Of a DNA stretch of 64,000 nucleotides, positions 33,792 to 48,700 are shown piece by piece. The translations under genes and the position numbers were made by a program. The stretch comes from Helopsaltes ochotensis. Taxonomy: Eukaryota; Chordata; Aves; Passeriformes; Locustellidae. Position 1 is the stretch's first letter. Each line of letters begins with the position of its first letter. Where the stretch lies: the NCBI GenBank assembly GCA_013400155.1, contig VXBM01000219.1:50281-114280 (forward strand), in the 5' to 3' direction. The notes beneath the pieces were generated by a model that did no database searches, was not told where the DNA came from, and worked only from the letters and a program-made list of their open reading frames with translations.

Positions 33792-36700
33792 GTAAGCAGC
33801 GCTCACAGCCGCCCTTCCCTTCCTTACCGGCTGCCGGGACGTCTCCACTGCCGTCCTGGACGCGACGGGGCGAGCGCCAAGCAGCGGGACGGGTCTCCGG
33901 CTGCACTTTCCGACCGGCTGCACTTTCCGACGGCCTGCGCTGCCCCGAGGGCCGGCCCCGTTTCCCCCGTTCCCGTCGGTAACTGAACTGCAGGTGTTCG
34001 AAGCCAGTTTTTAAGTCGAATTCGCGCGTGTGCCACAGGCGCGGCGATTTCGGCTGCAGAAGGCGGGGTGTGGATGGGTTGCTAACGCGTACATTGAGGG
34101 GAGCGCGTCGTTCGCAGCCCAGGGCACCTCGAGTGCCAGCAATAGCGTTTGGTAGAGCTGACCTCTGTAAGAACTGCCGCTTCTTATCCGTAAAATGCAT
34201 CGTGTGCCTCCCTTTAGCTTTTCACGGTGAAGTTGTTGTGAAATAAAGAGAAGTAGCGGACAGGGATGGAGTTAACATCACGGGTTTTTTAGGGAACATT
34301 GAAACCAAAGAGTGCCGAGGCAGAGGAGCACTTTGAAGGTTTCCAGTCTTGCAGGAAGGACGGGTTTGTTTTTGTGAACGTGCTCAAAACATGTTCCACT
34401 CACCTGATTACAGTTTCCGTAGAGCTCCTGTGTCTCTGCAGGCTGAGCATCCTAGGGAAGGTGATTTTTTTTTTCAATCATGAAAAAGAATAGCCAGCTG
34501 TTTTGACGTGTGTATGTGGCCTCAAAATTTTTTGGTGCATTTCATTGCTCCTATTCCTAAGGAGATTTAAAAAAAAAATTTCCCGTTGTTTGAATAAGTC
34601 AGAGTGAAGACTGTGTGTTAGACCCATTTTAAAGCCTGTTTCCATGTGTGAATAAAACACCTGAAGTGGTGTGCCAAATTTGCTCTTTCACTTTCTCCCT
34701 GGTTTAAAAATCCTGTTCTAATAAGAATTTTGGGGGTTCCCCCCTTTTTTTTTTTTTCCTAAGTAAAGGAATACAGAGGAAAGCAGCTTAGCTGCAATGA
34801 AGCATTTTCTGCTGGTGTGTGATAGATGTTTGTTGTAGAATTGAAAAGTTATAGATGTCATCCTTTCTGATAAAAGTATGTTTTCAGTTTTGTTTGTCCA
34901 GGAATAACAAAAAAAAAGTATATATATATATATGTTCCTGTGTAATTTTAATTCTCAGGTTTAGCAATTTGCTGAAGTCTCTGCTAAACATAGGAAAATA
35001 CTCTAAGGAGTGACTGCATAAGTTTTTCCTAACTGTATTTTTTAGTATAGTGGTATTCAATTCATGTGATCTTTTTGTCTTTCTCTCTTTGTTTTAGCAC
35101 CTAAGGCACCTGTGGCCAGCAGCCTTGCCCTTGCAAGTGCTAGACCAGCATGGAGACAGAAAGATCAGCCTCACACTCAAAAGCAATTTGTCTTTGAAAA
35201 GCCATCAGAGGTAAAAATTATAGGGTAACTAGCAGAATCTCATCTGTTATTAAACTTCAAATGATAGGTAAAAATTATTTGAGAATATAGTCTGTTTTTT
35301 AAAATCTGAGCTGAACTTCGAGCTTTTACTAAGCAGAGTTGCTAATTATTTTGCATATATGGCAAACAGCAAGTTACAATCCCTCTGTTTAGCCTGTTCT
35401 TAACTACTCTTTTTGTAGAGACCCAAAAGAATGTGTCCTACTGAATATTCAGTGTGGAATGTCCTAAGCATGGTTTGAGCTGTTCTTGTTTTCCTCAGGT
35501 GGAGTATCTGTCTTAACTTGTTACAGGGGAAGAGCGTGGGATTTGTTTTATAGACTTTATGTCCCATCAGCTGATGAAGGATATTGTGCTCTATGCAGAG
35601 TGAGGGCACTTCCTTGCTTGGGGTAAAAATAATCACGAGCACTTCTTTCTAAGCTAGCCTTATTTGAAAGGCTGTTATCTTGGCTTGGAAGCATTGAAGA
35701 TGGCCTGGGAAGATTCTCTTTCCCCTGTGGCAGAGACCTGCTATCTATATAGTACTATATTTTGATCCTCATGTTAGCTCAATGCAGTAACTCCTTGCAA
35801 ATCAAAACTCCACTGAGCTCAGAGAAGAGAAGCATAAATCCCTGAGACAATCAGACTGATAGCCAAGGCTGGATTAAACTACTCTGTCTTTTAACAAAAT
35901 ACAGCGTCTCAGCTGTGCAGGCAGCTTTACAGTGTAAGCTCCTGCTATGTCTGATCTTTCATGTTTTGCTCATTTGACTGAGGCCTGCAGTTTGTTCATG
36001 CTTCTTAGGGTTGCTCTGAATTTTTCCTTACATAAGGGTATTTTTATAAATAGATAAGAATTTTCTTGATTGCAGTTGATAAATAGCAAGTATTGTGATA
36101 ATCCAAATAATTTAGAAATCAGTGTCCTTTAGGGGGCAGTTGGTAGCTAAAAACCAGCCTGCAATGGAAGCTGCATTTGAGAGTATCTGGGAGGAGAAGG
36201 GAGTGGCTGAGCTGCTACTACTTCCCTCTTGCCCTGAGGTGTGTTTTTCTCACTGGCTTATCAGTGTGTGGCTACACAGAGTCACTAGAGAGAACTGTGA
36301 GTTCTGTTTGATTGGAGAGTGCCAATACTCTAATATACTTTAATATTTTACTCTAAGATACTTTAATATTTACTGTGTACTGTTTTGTTCCCTTTCAGGT
36401 GGAGCGCAGAGTTCCTGAGGCAGGTGTGATAGAGTGAGTACCCTGCTGACTTCTCTGTGCCTTTTTCTGTCATCGTGGTTGGTAAGAGTATAAATTGTAG
36501 GCTTTTAACCTTTTTATCATGAGCTAAATGTATTATCAGGAGAGCCCAAGTCTGTTAACTGTTTTTTATGCCTTTGGTATAGCTGAGAAGCCGGTAATCA
36601 TGATCAGTTGGACATTCTGGTTCAGCACAATTGCCAATATGTCTCCTTTGGCTAGCAGTGTACATTTTTCTGGGACAGTCCCCTTGTAAATGATGCTGGA

Positions 36701-39700
36701 AATTACTTACTCTGAAATATACCAGAAATATAACTGGTGTGGCAGCTTCTTTCAGGGCTCAGAGAGGTAGCCGATAGCAAGTTTCATAGGGAAGCTGGGT
36801 ATTTGTATGTCACTTACCCTTTGTGTTGAGAGGGGTATCTTCTCAGGATAACTTTGGCGTGAAGCGTGACGAAGTGTGGTGGTGTATGGTGGAGTTACAG
36901 ATACTGAAAATCCAGCTTGGTTCAGTTTGGCTGTCTTGGTAGAATTTTCTTTCTCAGTGTACCTGTAAATGCAAACATAGTGGTCTGAGTGCAGTCATGT
37001 ATGGTTGACTCCTTTAAGTTCCCTGTGACATCCCTCTTTTATTTTTTTTAAAGAGCCCTAAAAGTGTACTGAGCCTTTGGTGGAAGGAGGGGTGGGAAGT
37101 ACACACAAACTCATTTGCTTCTGCAACACGCCTTGCTGCCTTACTCTGACCTTTATGTCCAGGACATTATTTCTTCCCTTTTCTAACTTTCTTTTCTTTT
37201 TTAAAGAAAACTTTCCCTAGTCCACATCTACAGCAATTCTAGTCTTGTGCTGCTCAGTCTAAGATAATTTCTTGTTTGTCTTTCTGATGGCTCTTTCCTT
37301 TCTGTGTCCTCAGCAAGCCTGGTGTGTATGAGCTCAGCAAGGGACCAACTGGTATTTCTAGGTAAGCAGATGAAATGTTACTTGCTTTTGCAGAGTGAGG
37401 TGGTGATACTCAGCTTTCTGAAGTCCAGTCACTGCAGAGGGTTTTGGCTTCAGCAGCTGCACACTGCACTTCTTGTGCATCATCTGTTTAGAGTACTTCT
37501 GGAAATACTTTTGAGTGACAGGTAGCAGGGACTGAGATGGTTCTGAGCAGCACTGAAGAGAAGAAAAATAAACCTCTTGACATCTGGTGTGTACTGCATA
37601 TGGTGTTTTTTCCAGGATAAGGACAAGGGGCTGTGATCATTTGTGTCATGATTCACAGTAAGTTGCTGCTGCAAATTTGGATCAGTATTCCTGTGTTAGC
37701 GAGTGTGTGATGTCTGTGTTGTACAGTTACAAGCAGCCCAAAACTTGTAGCTGTAAATTGGAGTTGTTTGAAATAAATCTAATAAAACCATTTAACTTCA
37801 GGCAATTGTGGTAACCTCAGGCATGTCCCTTCTGCTTATATGCCATGCCTTAATTATTTCAGCTTCAGATCACTTCAAAACAAAACCTACTTGTTCTGTG
37901 ATTCCCACTAGCTAAAATACATTTTACCTTGCTGACTTAGCTGCAGTATTAGTATTGATCTTCTTTTGAATTCGATAGATTTTTATTAATAGTGGAAAAA
38001 AATGCCAAGGATGTAGTAATTTTTTGTGCATTTATTTAGTTTCTTCTGATTATTGTGTTTATTTTTATGCCTTCATCTTAGTTTCTTCTGAAGATGCAAA
38101 TGCATTTTTAAAGCCTTTTGAAAAGTAAAAGCTTTGACCAACTGGAAAGAGACAAGATACACAGTCAGCTGTGTATTATCCTGAATTTTCTGGAGTTTGT
38201 TTTCATAATACACTGGTGGAATATATATAGTTCTGGAAAGTTAATTGTCAGATTTGCATTTTTTTTTTCAACACCTTTATTACGTACTTTTACAGTGACA
38301 TCTTTGGGGCATGGAATACTTGTCAGAGTAAACTGCTGTTAGTAGCATTCCTACTCTGCAGCCCACCACAGTGGCTGTAATTCTTGGATGACGGTTAGTC
38401 CAATGAAAATATTAGATGTACATATGGAAATGAAAACATGGGAGACATTAAATACTGTCGTTATGCTAAATACTTTTCCTTGTGCTTTGAAAAAGAGAAT
38501 AGGAATGGCAGTACAAATAAAGGGCTATCAAATTCTAAGTGATGTGGAGATGGTAAATAAAGGGCAAATGTTTACTGAATGTTGATTGTATTACCATAAT
38601 CAGGTCTCTCTGATTTATCAGATGTGAAGTTAATAAGCAGAAGGATGCCATAGCATTTTCACAGCATATGACTGATTCTGGAATTCATGTTATGTTTTTC
38701 GTTGTCATATGCAATTCCTTCCAAAACTTATAGAAACATATGTTTGCTGAGGGTAAGACTTAACACGAGCCCTTCTGTTCTTTCCTTCACACCTGCTTTT
38801 GGCTCAGAAAAAGGATACTGGGCTTTGACTTTTGATATGATGCATTACAGCCATTTTTAACTCCTCTGGGAATTCTGGGAATGAAAATTTCCCAAAGCAG
38901 ATACAGAAATATGTATTCCTTCCATTTTTCTTTTTCATTCTTAGGATTCATCTGATTCCTGGCTTTATTGACTCAGAACAAGCAGACTGGATGTTTGAGC
39001 AGCTCCTCCAAGACATACCCTGGGGTCAGCGAACTCACATCAGACAAGGTAAGGAGTGTGTAGACCACCTTTTCAGGTCATTCACAGGTCAATTCCATGA
39101 CAGAATCTGTGTTTAGAATTGTTGTTTAGAATTGGTTTTCATTTTCAGTGTTACCATTTCTTCAAGTTTCCGTGCATATCTGAAGACTCCTGCAGCTTAC
39201 TTTTCAATCTCTAATACCATCTTACTATTGCCATCTAAATGAGATCTTTCCAAATTAAAATTGCCTGTCTTAAAAGTCCTGGAATTTTACTGTCATCTCC
39301 AGTTCTTTTTTTCACTCATTTCTTAAGATTATCTGGTCACCATCACACAATCCCCCAGCAATGCTGCAAAAACTGTTCTTGGAGGCTTCTTTCATGAGAT
39401 ACATTTTTTGCCTCTTTTACTGAAAGTCAGCAGCATGCTGAAATTGCTGAAATTACATGCAGCTCCCAGCAAATATGTTCCTTTTCCTTTGGCTTTAGTT
39501 ATTAGTTCCAGTATGCAGTAGGAGAAGAGGCTGCTATTCTGTATTTGTTCACTAAGGGGCACTTGTTCTAGCTAAATTTCACGTCCATGAACTGATGTAA
39601 CGTAGTGTATCAGGGTTGGACGGGGCTGGAAAATGTCTTCTACATGTGTGTTTCTTGGCAGGCAGTGAAGGGACAGTATAATGGAGAATGCTACCTGTCA

Positions 39701-42700
39701 AGCATGAGAAATAATTGCCAAGATAGTCTTTTCAGAAGCCAAAAGTATTTTTAACCTGATGTTTAAGTTATACCACAGGGCACACACATATTTGACAAAA
39801 TACTGTGTCCAGCCTTGCTGCATTTTGTTTCTGTAATGTCCCAAGGATACTACAGTCCTTTCTACTTCACCTTTTCCAATGGATCCATCTTGCAAGTTAT
39901 GCCAGCATACTGGGCACCAGAACCAGGTGAACGTAAAACAAGATAAAATTTCGGTTTCATTTGCTATCTTTAACTCATCCAGTCTCTGCTCTGTTTAGCA
40001 TACAGGGGTAAAATAATGGATGTTTTCAAGATTTTGGCAAGGTAATTCCTCCTGCAGATGCACACCTGATTTTGAATAATTTCATTCCTTCATTTGAGTT
40101 CATCATGTAAAGCTGAGGTTTTTAAGAGGCTGCTTTTAACTTTAGGTGATCAACTCTTTTTGATCAAGTTTCTTGGCAGAATTGCATCATCTTTCCATTT
40201 TCAAATCCTTTGATAAGGCAATTGAGAAAGTCTTGGTGTTTTTTTCAGAAGTATCTTTTGAGGAACCACGGCTTACATCCTGGTATGGGGAACTTCCTTA
40301 CACATACTCCAGGGTAACAATGCAGCCAAATCCAAATGTATGTATATGTTTGCATGTGTTTTATTATTGTCTACAGAGAAACCTTTTACAGAGATCAAGA
40401 GACAAAAATTCCCTCCATCCTCTGTTCTAGTTATCTAGAGAATCTGTTAGCATTTCATTTGTGATCAGCAGCAGATTCTACTGGAATGTGGTCAGTATTA
40501 TAAAACACACTTTATGAGTGAGTTGACTGAGAGCAATGTGATTTAGCTGCCAAATGTTGCCAAAAGGAAGTTACTACTCTAGAGTTAAAAGTTTTGCTTT
40601 GGGTCACTGTAACTTTGGGCAAAACTCTGAATTGCTCTGTGTGACTTAACTCCAAGCATCTCTGTATAGGAGATTGTACTGCACATGGGCATACTGACTT
40701 TTTTATTGTAAAGATACAGTAATACCAATGACTGAAATTGTTACTTTCAGAAACACTTAGGTAGTACTGCTTAAATGAAAGTTTAGGCATATTTTGATTC
40801 CTGTGTGGATGCTATGAAATTGACACATGCAGCTCATCTGCTCAGCAACTCCAGATTGTAGCATATCATTTCTCACACTGTTTCGGAAGAGTTAAAAGCC
40901 TTCTGAATGACTCAGTTTTTTTCATGTTTTTTCTCTCTCTTGCTGCCTGTTGTCCTATCAGCCTGTCTCTTGGTATTGCTTTGTTTAAAATTTCCACAGT
41001 AGTAATTAGGTGTCACTGTTGAAAGCTGGATAGGATGTGAGAAAAATGTTCCAAGTCCCAGACCTGCTGCCAAAGTGGGATGTTTGGGAAGAGTTGGAAA
41101 AGTGTTATTTAACATGATGAGTTGTGAAGATTTTGTAGTCTCAAAAATGTGTAGTTAAAAATTCTGTGACCTACAGAACTTATGCAAAAACAGGCATTTC
41201 TTTGGTACCCATTTGTGAAGTACTATTTTAAATGAGCTTTTCTGAAAGCTGAATGGCTTTAGGGATTGGAAGTGCCCTCACAAAATCATTCTGTTGTGCA
41301 CTAATGATTTGTGTTCAGAACTACCTGTTGTGAAACCCATTGCTGCTCAGAGATTGGATAGAGCCCGTATACCCGGAATTCAAGGTTTCATTTCAGTTTG
41401 CATCAAGTTCTGAGTTAACATTCATCGGTCCATTGGCTTGTTTCTCTCCTCCAAAAGGTACAAGGCCTTAATGTCAGTCAGTCAGGCTGGTTCTGTATTT
41501 TATTCCTGAATATTTCTGCTTTTCACTGAGAAAGAAACTCAAGCAGAAAGTGAGATGCCCTGGAGAAGTTGCACAGCTGGAAGCCAGCCCTTCCCCGGCT
41601 GGAAGCTGCCTGTGGGCAGATCTGTGGGTACGCTGCACAGGGGCACTCTGACATTTCACACAGCTTTGCAGGTGGGAGTACCTGCAGCTTAGAAGAAGTA
41701 GGGGATGGTGTAAAGAGCACAATCCCTACCTGTAGGATAGGGTTTCTATCACAAAAATATCCTGAGTAAAATGTAATTTAATGCACAGCTTAGCTAAAAC
41801 TGATTATTCCCTTAAATACTTGATCTGTAGGAGTAATTAACTTTGTGCCCCTCCTTTTTTGTTTGGTAAGAATTGATGTGATTGCAGCACTTCTAGATAT
41901 AATCCAGTGTTTGTGCCTAAATGAATTTTGCTATTAGAAAATGTTACTCTGTAAGCAGTGATAGAGTTGTTTCAACAAAACTACTTCCACTGCTGCAGGT
42001 TTGTAGTGGGCTTTCAACTACATTGTAAAATTCACCATCTGATAGCATTATAGTACTACAAACTTCTGTGATGGCAGTTGAAGAAATCTAGTCCTGGTTG
42101 GTCACCGAAAAGTGCTCTCAATAATTCTTGTTGGACTCTTCTGCAAGCAAACTTTTTTTTTTCTTTTTTTTTTTTTTNTTTTTTTTTTCTATTTTTTTTT
42201 CTTTTTTCGGTGCTATTATTGCTTTCCCAACATGTTCCATAGCTGCAAGCTGTGTTTATCTAGAATTAATTACTCAACATGATGCCTAATCATTGAAGGC
42301 ATGACTTAGCTAGAAATACCCCATTAGAGAAAGATGGTATGTTGAGGCTCCTGCAGTGTAACCAATAAGTTAAATACCTGTTAAACTTGGGGAAGCTTGG
42401 AAAGAAGGCAGTGCAGCCTCGTTTGTTAGAGGTGGATGCTAGAAAATATTTCCAGCTGTGTCTGTTGCTTCTTCTGCCAGTGGTGCACTGGGAGGTTTGG
42501 AATCAGTTTCTTATCCTCTCTTGATCTCTGTTTCTCCTTATATAATGGGCAAAAATTCTGGCCTATATTGCTTTGGCTTTTTTTTTTTCTTTATATATTT
42601 GTGTAGTTCTTAAAAGCACTCTGACAGATGAAAGTCATGATGTGAGTTTATAACATTAAATAACTGGACTGAGTTTTAATGGAATGTGCGGAACTTTCCT

Positions 42701-45700
42701 GGGCTGTGGGCTCAGCAAGGTGTTAGTAAAGGGAAGGATGAAATCCAGGGCCAGTGACATGGGTTTTGTTACCCACCGAAGAGTTACAACATCGAAGTCG
42801 AAATCCCAAGAGGTGATGAGTTGAGCTCAACAAGCTCTGCTAACAGAGTGGGGCAGAGGGCTGTGTTATGCCCACCATTTCCTCTTGTTCTCTGTCAACA
42901 GCTGCAGGCAATTGAGAGCAGTGTCATTTAGTCACTGATTGCCTCCATTAGTATGAAAGGCAGCCTGGCTTCAGTGTTTTAAGAGATGATTTAGTATTTA
43001 GTGATGGGTAACGTGCATATTTTGCAGAAAGCCCAGCCCGTTCCTCTGTTCAACTAAAAATATCATCAGAATTGCTGTGAGTCATTTGTTTTATTTTGAT
43101 TTTATTGTGATTAAAGTGCAGTATATTTTGTTTCTTAGTAGTTTTTACCTTCTATCTTGCATTACCTGCCCCTGGCCTGTATTGATGGCATTTACGTTCC
43201 CCTCTGTGCTGACTGCAGTGGCATCCTCTGCTGACCGTGCTGAAGGAGCGCATTGAGGAGTTCACAGGCTACACCTTCAACTCTCTTCTCTGCAACCTCT
43301 ACCGAAATGAGAAGGACAGTGTGGACTGGCACAGTGACAGCGAGCCATCGCTGGGAAAAAATCCTGTCATTGCCTCACTCAGCTTTGGTGCTACTCGGAC
43401 CTTTGAGATGAGGAAAAAACCTTCCCCTGTGAGTGTTCATATCACACGGAGAGTCTTACAGCTACTAATATGTTTATTGTTTTCTCCATTTAAGAGAACT
43501 TAATTACTAAAGCATTTCAAAGTTAATGAAAGCACAGCTTGGAAAGTTCTGTGGAAATAAGTGTAGGGATCAAGAAATGTCCCACAATGGACTATGACAT
43601 CCTGAGGATGGGGATGGGAGCACCCTAATAAATGTCCAGCAGTATAGTGTAGTGCTGCAGTGAAATTGGAACCTGGGCAGTCTTCTGCCCAAATAAGGGT
43701 CGTCCCTGGTACTTAAAATGAGATCAGTGATGCTGGAAGTGGACTTACACTGTGCAAATGAATCAAAGAGTTGCTACCATTTTCTTAAACTCAGACCAGT
43801 GTTATGTAATGCAGAGTGTACGTGGGGTGAAGAGTACTTCTGACTGCTCTTGTAAGTAAAAATCCACTTAACAGTGTTTGCATTTTGATGTGTATGTATT
43901 CAGATTGAGGGGCAGTGCACAAAGGGAAGAAGCTCATTTCTTTTCCATAAAATGCCTTGGAAGCTGTCACATCACACTCTAGGCTAAACAGAGATCCTTT
44001 ACTTTGATAAGGAGACATGCGGAATATCCTTTCGGGAGTTAATTGGTTATTCAGTAGTGAGTACTCTTTTTAAATAAAGTACTGTGCTTGGGAATGCTTT
44101 GTTTATAAGCCAGTTTCAGCTTTGCAGTTCATATTTGTCCAAGTAAGGGATTCACAAATGTTGAGAATACAGGCCTTATTTTAGGGTGTCCAGTTTCAGA
44201 TGGATTTTCTGCTTGTGCATTCTTTGACAACTTTGGAAAGAAGTTTGCTGTCTGCTTGTGTTGCTATTTATTCTGAGTAGGTAGTACAGAAAGCAGAGGT
44301 GATAATTACCAGCCTACAGAAAATTCTGTGTTGGCATTCCGAAGCCTGCCCATCAAGAGTCACCTTGGGTCACCTAGTCTGAACAGCAAAGGTCAGAAGT
44401 TAAACCAGAAAAAAATAGTCGTTTTCACCAGTTCCCCATTTTGTAAATTCTTTGTTGCCTGAAGTGAATTTAATCTTAATGAATGGTCCCTTAGCATGAA
44501 ATCAATAGCCAGTCTGTTATGTCAGTGGGCATAAGCGTAAGTATCCCTGTGTTGCTGTGTTGATAATAAAATATCAGCTGGAAAGTTTATTCCTCTAGAA
44601 AACTGTAAATGGTGCTTGGATTCATTTTAGAAGTGCCTGTGTTCCTATCAGTGAATCAGAATAAAATATGCTTAAACCTCAGTATGAACTTTGCAGGTTC
44701 TGCCTTAAAAATGAATCCTAGTTCTTGAGTAAGATGCCTTTTTTATAGATTTTCTGAAGAGACACCCACTATTAGGAAGGGGGAAGTTCAGTCTGTGCCA
44801 TTCGTACTTGGCTGCTTTGTTTGATCTGTACTGCACGATTTCTTCCCTTTTCTCCCAGAGATGGATAGCTTTCTGTAGATGTATTCCTCAACCTCTCCTC
44901 ATTCTTCTAGCACCTTTGCCGTGATATTTCTGACTAGCTGAGTCTTGCTAGCTGTGAAGTGTATTCATTTTGCATGTGACATACCTTTTTTCTGAGGTAG
45001 AATCCCCATGCGCAGATCTTTGAAATAGTTGCTATTGTGTCCCGTGCCTAAGGGAGCTCATAATCAATAATTAAATGGCACACATTACGTATTCTTTGTA
45101 CATTCCCAAAGCCTAAAATTTCCCGAGAGCGTCCTATGACAATAGCTGTTTTGCCAAGTGGGAGTTACAAGAGACTCTGATGGAAATTACAACCTTTCAG
45201 GCTGTACCACCAAAGAAGTAATTTTCATACTCTGTTATACTGTAGCATTCTCTCTTTCATTAAGAGAAAGTTAAAACTGATAGCAGATCTTTGAAGTTTG
45301 ATCATTCCTTTGTTAAAAAGCAAGTTACAGGAAGGGGAATTCAAATTGACAGTCATCACGGGCATTCAGACTCTCCCTGGTTTTAGTATCAGCCAGTATC
45401 AGTACATTGGGTTTTCCAGAGTTAGTCTTCATTGAGGAGGGAAATAGAAAGTAAATCCTTTTCCTCCCCATATCAAACCTCTTTGAGGGCCAACATTGTG
45501 CTATTTCAGATTCTAGAGTTTCAAAAGCCTTCGTTTCCCTCTGTTCTTGTAAATGCTTTTAAGTATTTTGAGATGAAAGATACAATGAATATACAAGATG
45601 AGAAATACTATGGTAGAACATCTCTGTGGATAAATGGTACTAGGAAAAAAATGTGGTTTTTCTGTGTGGGGTCATGTACTGAGTACAAAACAAGCATGTA

Positions 45701-48700
45701 CCACATCTGAGGTCACAGCTTGAAGGGCAGTTGAAGAGTACTAGATCAGAGCCTTCAGGTCGTGTTGGTATCTCTACAAATATTTTCTAGGTTATATCTT
45801 GAAATGTGGAGGAACCTGATAGTGAATAAAATCCCGTCTAACTGAGAACATGACCAGTAGTGTTGATGGGTTGCATTTTTTGTGCATGTTTTTGTGAATT
45901 TTGACAGTTGCCCAGTAGTAATTTGGATGTGTTTATGTAAGTCACTCTGAAACAATCACACAATCTGAAATCTTTTTTTCACTTGGCAAAAATGAAAAAA
46001 AAGTTACTTAGGCTTAAGTAGTTTTTTTATTATACTGAAAAATGTTCTAGGGTGAGGGTAAGGAAAGGTTCATTCTTCTGTTTTTCTCTTTGGTGAGCAC
46101 TGTACTGGATAAGACTTCATCATATAATAGAGGGTAAAGGAGTGTAGAGACATGCATACACTATTTGTATCTTCTTAAAGAAACATCCTTTGTGGATAAG
46201 TAGAAATAATTCTTATCGCGATTTCAGCCCAGTGCATGTAAAAAAAACCTGCAAATAGATTTCAGGTGTAAATTCCTCACTGGAATAAGGAGACCTCATG
46301 GGAATTAACATGACTCCAGAAGCCATTTTATTTAGCCTGCTGGAATTTTTCTTTTTAAGTGTTCTTTTTTCTAAATACAGCGTTTTCTGTTTATTTGGAT
46401 CAGTTATGTGATAGCAGCTGGTATTTTTCCTTTGCTTTAAATAGTTTCTAGGGTTTTTTTGGATGCCTTCTTCATAGTTAAAAGTCTACAGCGATGTGGT
46501 TTCTTCTATTTTCTTCTTCCAGTTCCAGTAAATTACTTTAACCTTGCTCCCGCTTCCTTGTTCCCCCTGCCCCCATCATTGTAGCTCCTGCCTACTCTAA
46601 AATCAGGAGACAAATGCTTTGCTTTAGAGCTGTGATTCATACACAGTTCACACAGCTATTGGTTGAGTCAATGGGTCCTCCTGTGTTTGCCTACAGCCTG
46701 AATGTCACCATCGTGACCTCCTCCCATTCCCACACAGCCTCAAGCCCCCAGGCCCACTTGGACATGACTTCATCCTCCCAGTCGAGAGGAATTGATTTCA
46801 CTCTGTGCGTTGGGCGTTTCTGATACAGCCTCACTACCCGTTTTTACTATTGTTTGTTCACTGCTCAACCCTGAGACAGGGCCAGTCATCTGATTGTGTC
46901 CTCCTGGAAGCTGAGTGGGGAAGGTTAGTACAGGGGAAGGGTGATACCTGGTGTCCCACTGAGCTCCCACGTTGCAGTGGGAGGTGCCCTGTGGCAGAGG
47001 GGTGGATGCCATAGGGACCAGCTGGGTGGTTGTCCAGCAAATGGCTGTGTGAACTGTGGAAGGACTTAGAAAGCCAGCTGTCAGCTTGCTCTTCTTCCGT
47101 CTATAACCAAGGAAACCGCTGGCTGCTGGGAAGGGAGAGAGCTTCACACCTGTTAGATAACAGCAGGATGTTCGTGCTGTTCAAAGAACAGCCTTCAGAT
47201 GGGTCTGTCCTTCACACGAATCCCAGAAGCACAGTCCCTTTTTCCTAGCAGAAGGTAAAGATCTCCTGGTACTTCTGGAAACAGCAGAAAAACAACCCTT
47301 TGTGTATTAACAGACCAAATGAGTGTGGGACTATGTGGAGCATGGTAGAAGCAGAGATTCAGATCAAGATGAAGCGGGTTGGACTTTTAGATTGGCATGA
47401 AAGAGACTCAGCAGTGGCTGCAGAGGAGGAGGAGGTGTTGTCCACCAGTATTGGCAGGGCTTGAGAAGCTGCAGACAAGTAGAGAGGAAGAAGGGAGTGC
47501 TCAGCTGCAGAAGGACTGAGGCAGTTTAAAGGTAGGCCTGTGTTAGGCAGGCCAGTGCGGTACGTGAGGAAAGGGCAGGAGAACTGATATTCATCATTAC
47601 GGAATCTGTAGAAAAAAGAACTGCAGTGAGGATAGTGTCAGAGACAGGGAAAATAAACATGTTAAATGCAGAAGTGTTGATGGGTGAGAGTACTTTGTTG
47701 TGGAGGAAGGTGTTTACACAGCAGGTGCTAGAGATGTAAACTGGAAAAGAGGGATAAAATCAAGATGAAATTTGAAAAGTACAAGATTTGAACTTCGTAA
47801 GAATAACTCTCTTGGTAGCAGGTAAATAGGTGAAGTGGAAGATTAGGAGACAGTATTCTCCATGATAGATGCTGACTTCTGCAATTGAAAATGATTTTTG
47901 CATCATTTGCCTGTATAGCGGCATTGTTATTTAAACATTCTTCTACAGGATGTTTCCATTTACTTTTCCTTATAACAGAAGATTCCTCTACACTGTCCAG
48001 AAACCGCTTCCTACCACTACAGCAATAAACTTTACTGAAACTTAAGAAACAAACTTGGATGATTTATATAGATTTATACTAGGTCTTTTCTCTTTTTGAT
48101 TTTGATAGCATTTCAAGAAAACCACCTTGATAGAGTCCAGGAATTCTTACAGATTTTGTATTCACAGCTTCCCTTTAACTCACACTGAGCTTTCCTTACC
48201 TATTAACTGTAATTACTGCAATTAAGGATTTTTAAAAAAGGATTTAGCCAGTGTACTTGGATAATGCTTTAATGCTTGGATTGCATTAAATGTGTAAATC
48301 AAGATTATGAAAATTCTAATATATTAAAAAGCAGAACAGTTGCTTTACTATACCTGTTTTTGTAAGCAGATGGTTTTGTGGTGCATACATAGAGCTAGAA
48401 AGTGAACATAAAGAAGTCACCTGAAGCACTTCTTTCCATGTTTGTTACCAGAAAGTCTTTTCCACCTTAGATGTCAAAAATAAATTCCCTTCATAAACTT
48501 CTTGACCTCTGAAAGTCAGGTGAGTTTTCTCTATGTCTGATGTCAGCTCTAGGAAGAAAAGTTCTGAAATCTGCTTTGGTCGACAGTAATGACATGTAAG
48601 AAAGTAAAAACTTTTTGTATAACTTCACGGACTTTGCAAAGCAAATTGACATTAAATCTCTTTTTCTAAGTAAAATGGAGTTCAGAGATGTCCCATTTAA

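Larger units (their letters stand above)
33240..34200 (+). promoter_or_regulatory. ALKBH3: ALKBH3 CpG-island promoter (gapped)
   Basis: Strongly GC- and CpG-rich sequence flanks a 455-base gap. The downstream side carries a donor, gcag/gtaagc at 33791/33792, whose phase fits ALKBH3 coding exon 35098-35210. The transcription start and the translation start are presumably inside the gap. No TATA box is visible in what remains. Confidence 0.8.

Noticed and set aside
33210..34200. Long frames on both strands (179-312 codons) across the second gap
   Set aside because: Their length comes from the Ns and from stop-poor CpG-island sequence. Only the 22 bases next to the donor fit ALKBH3.
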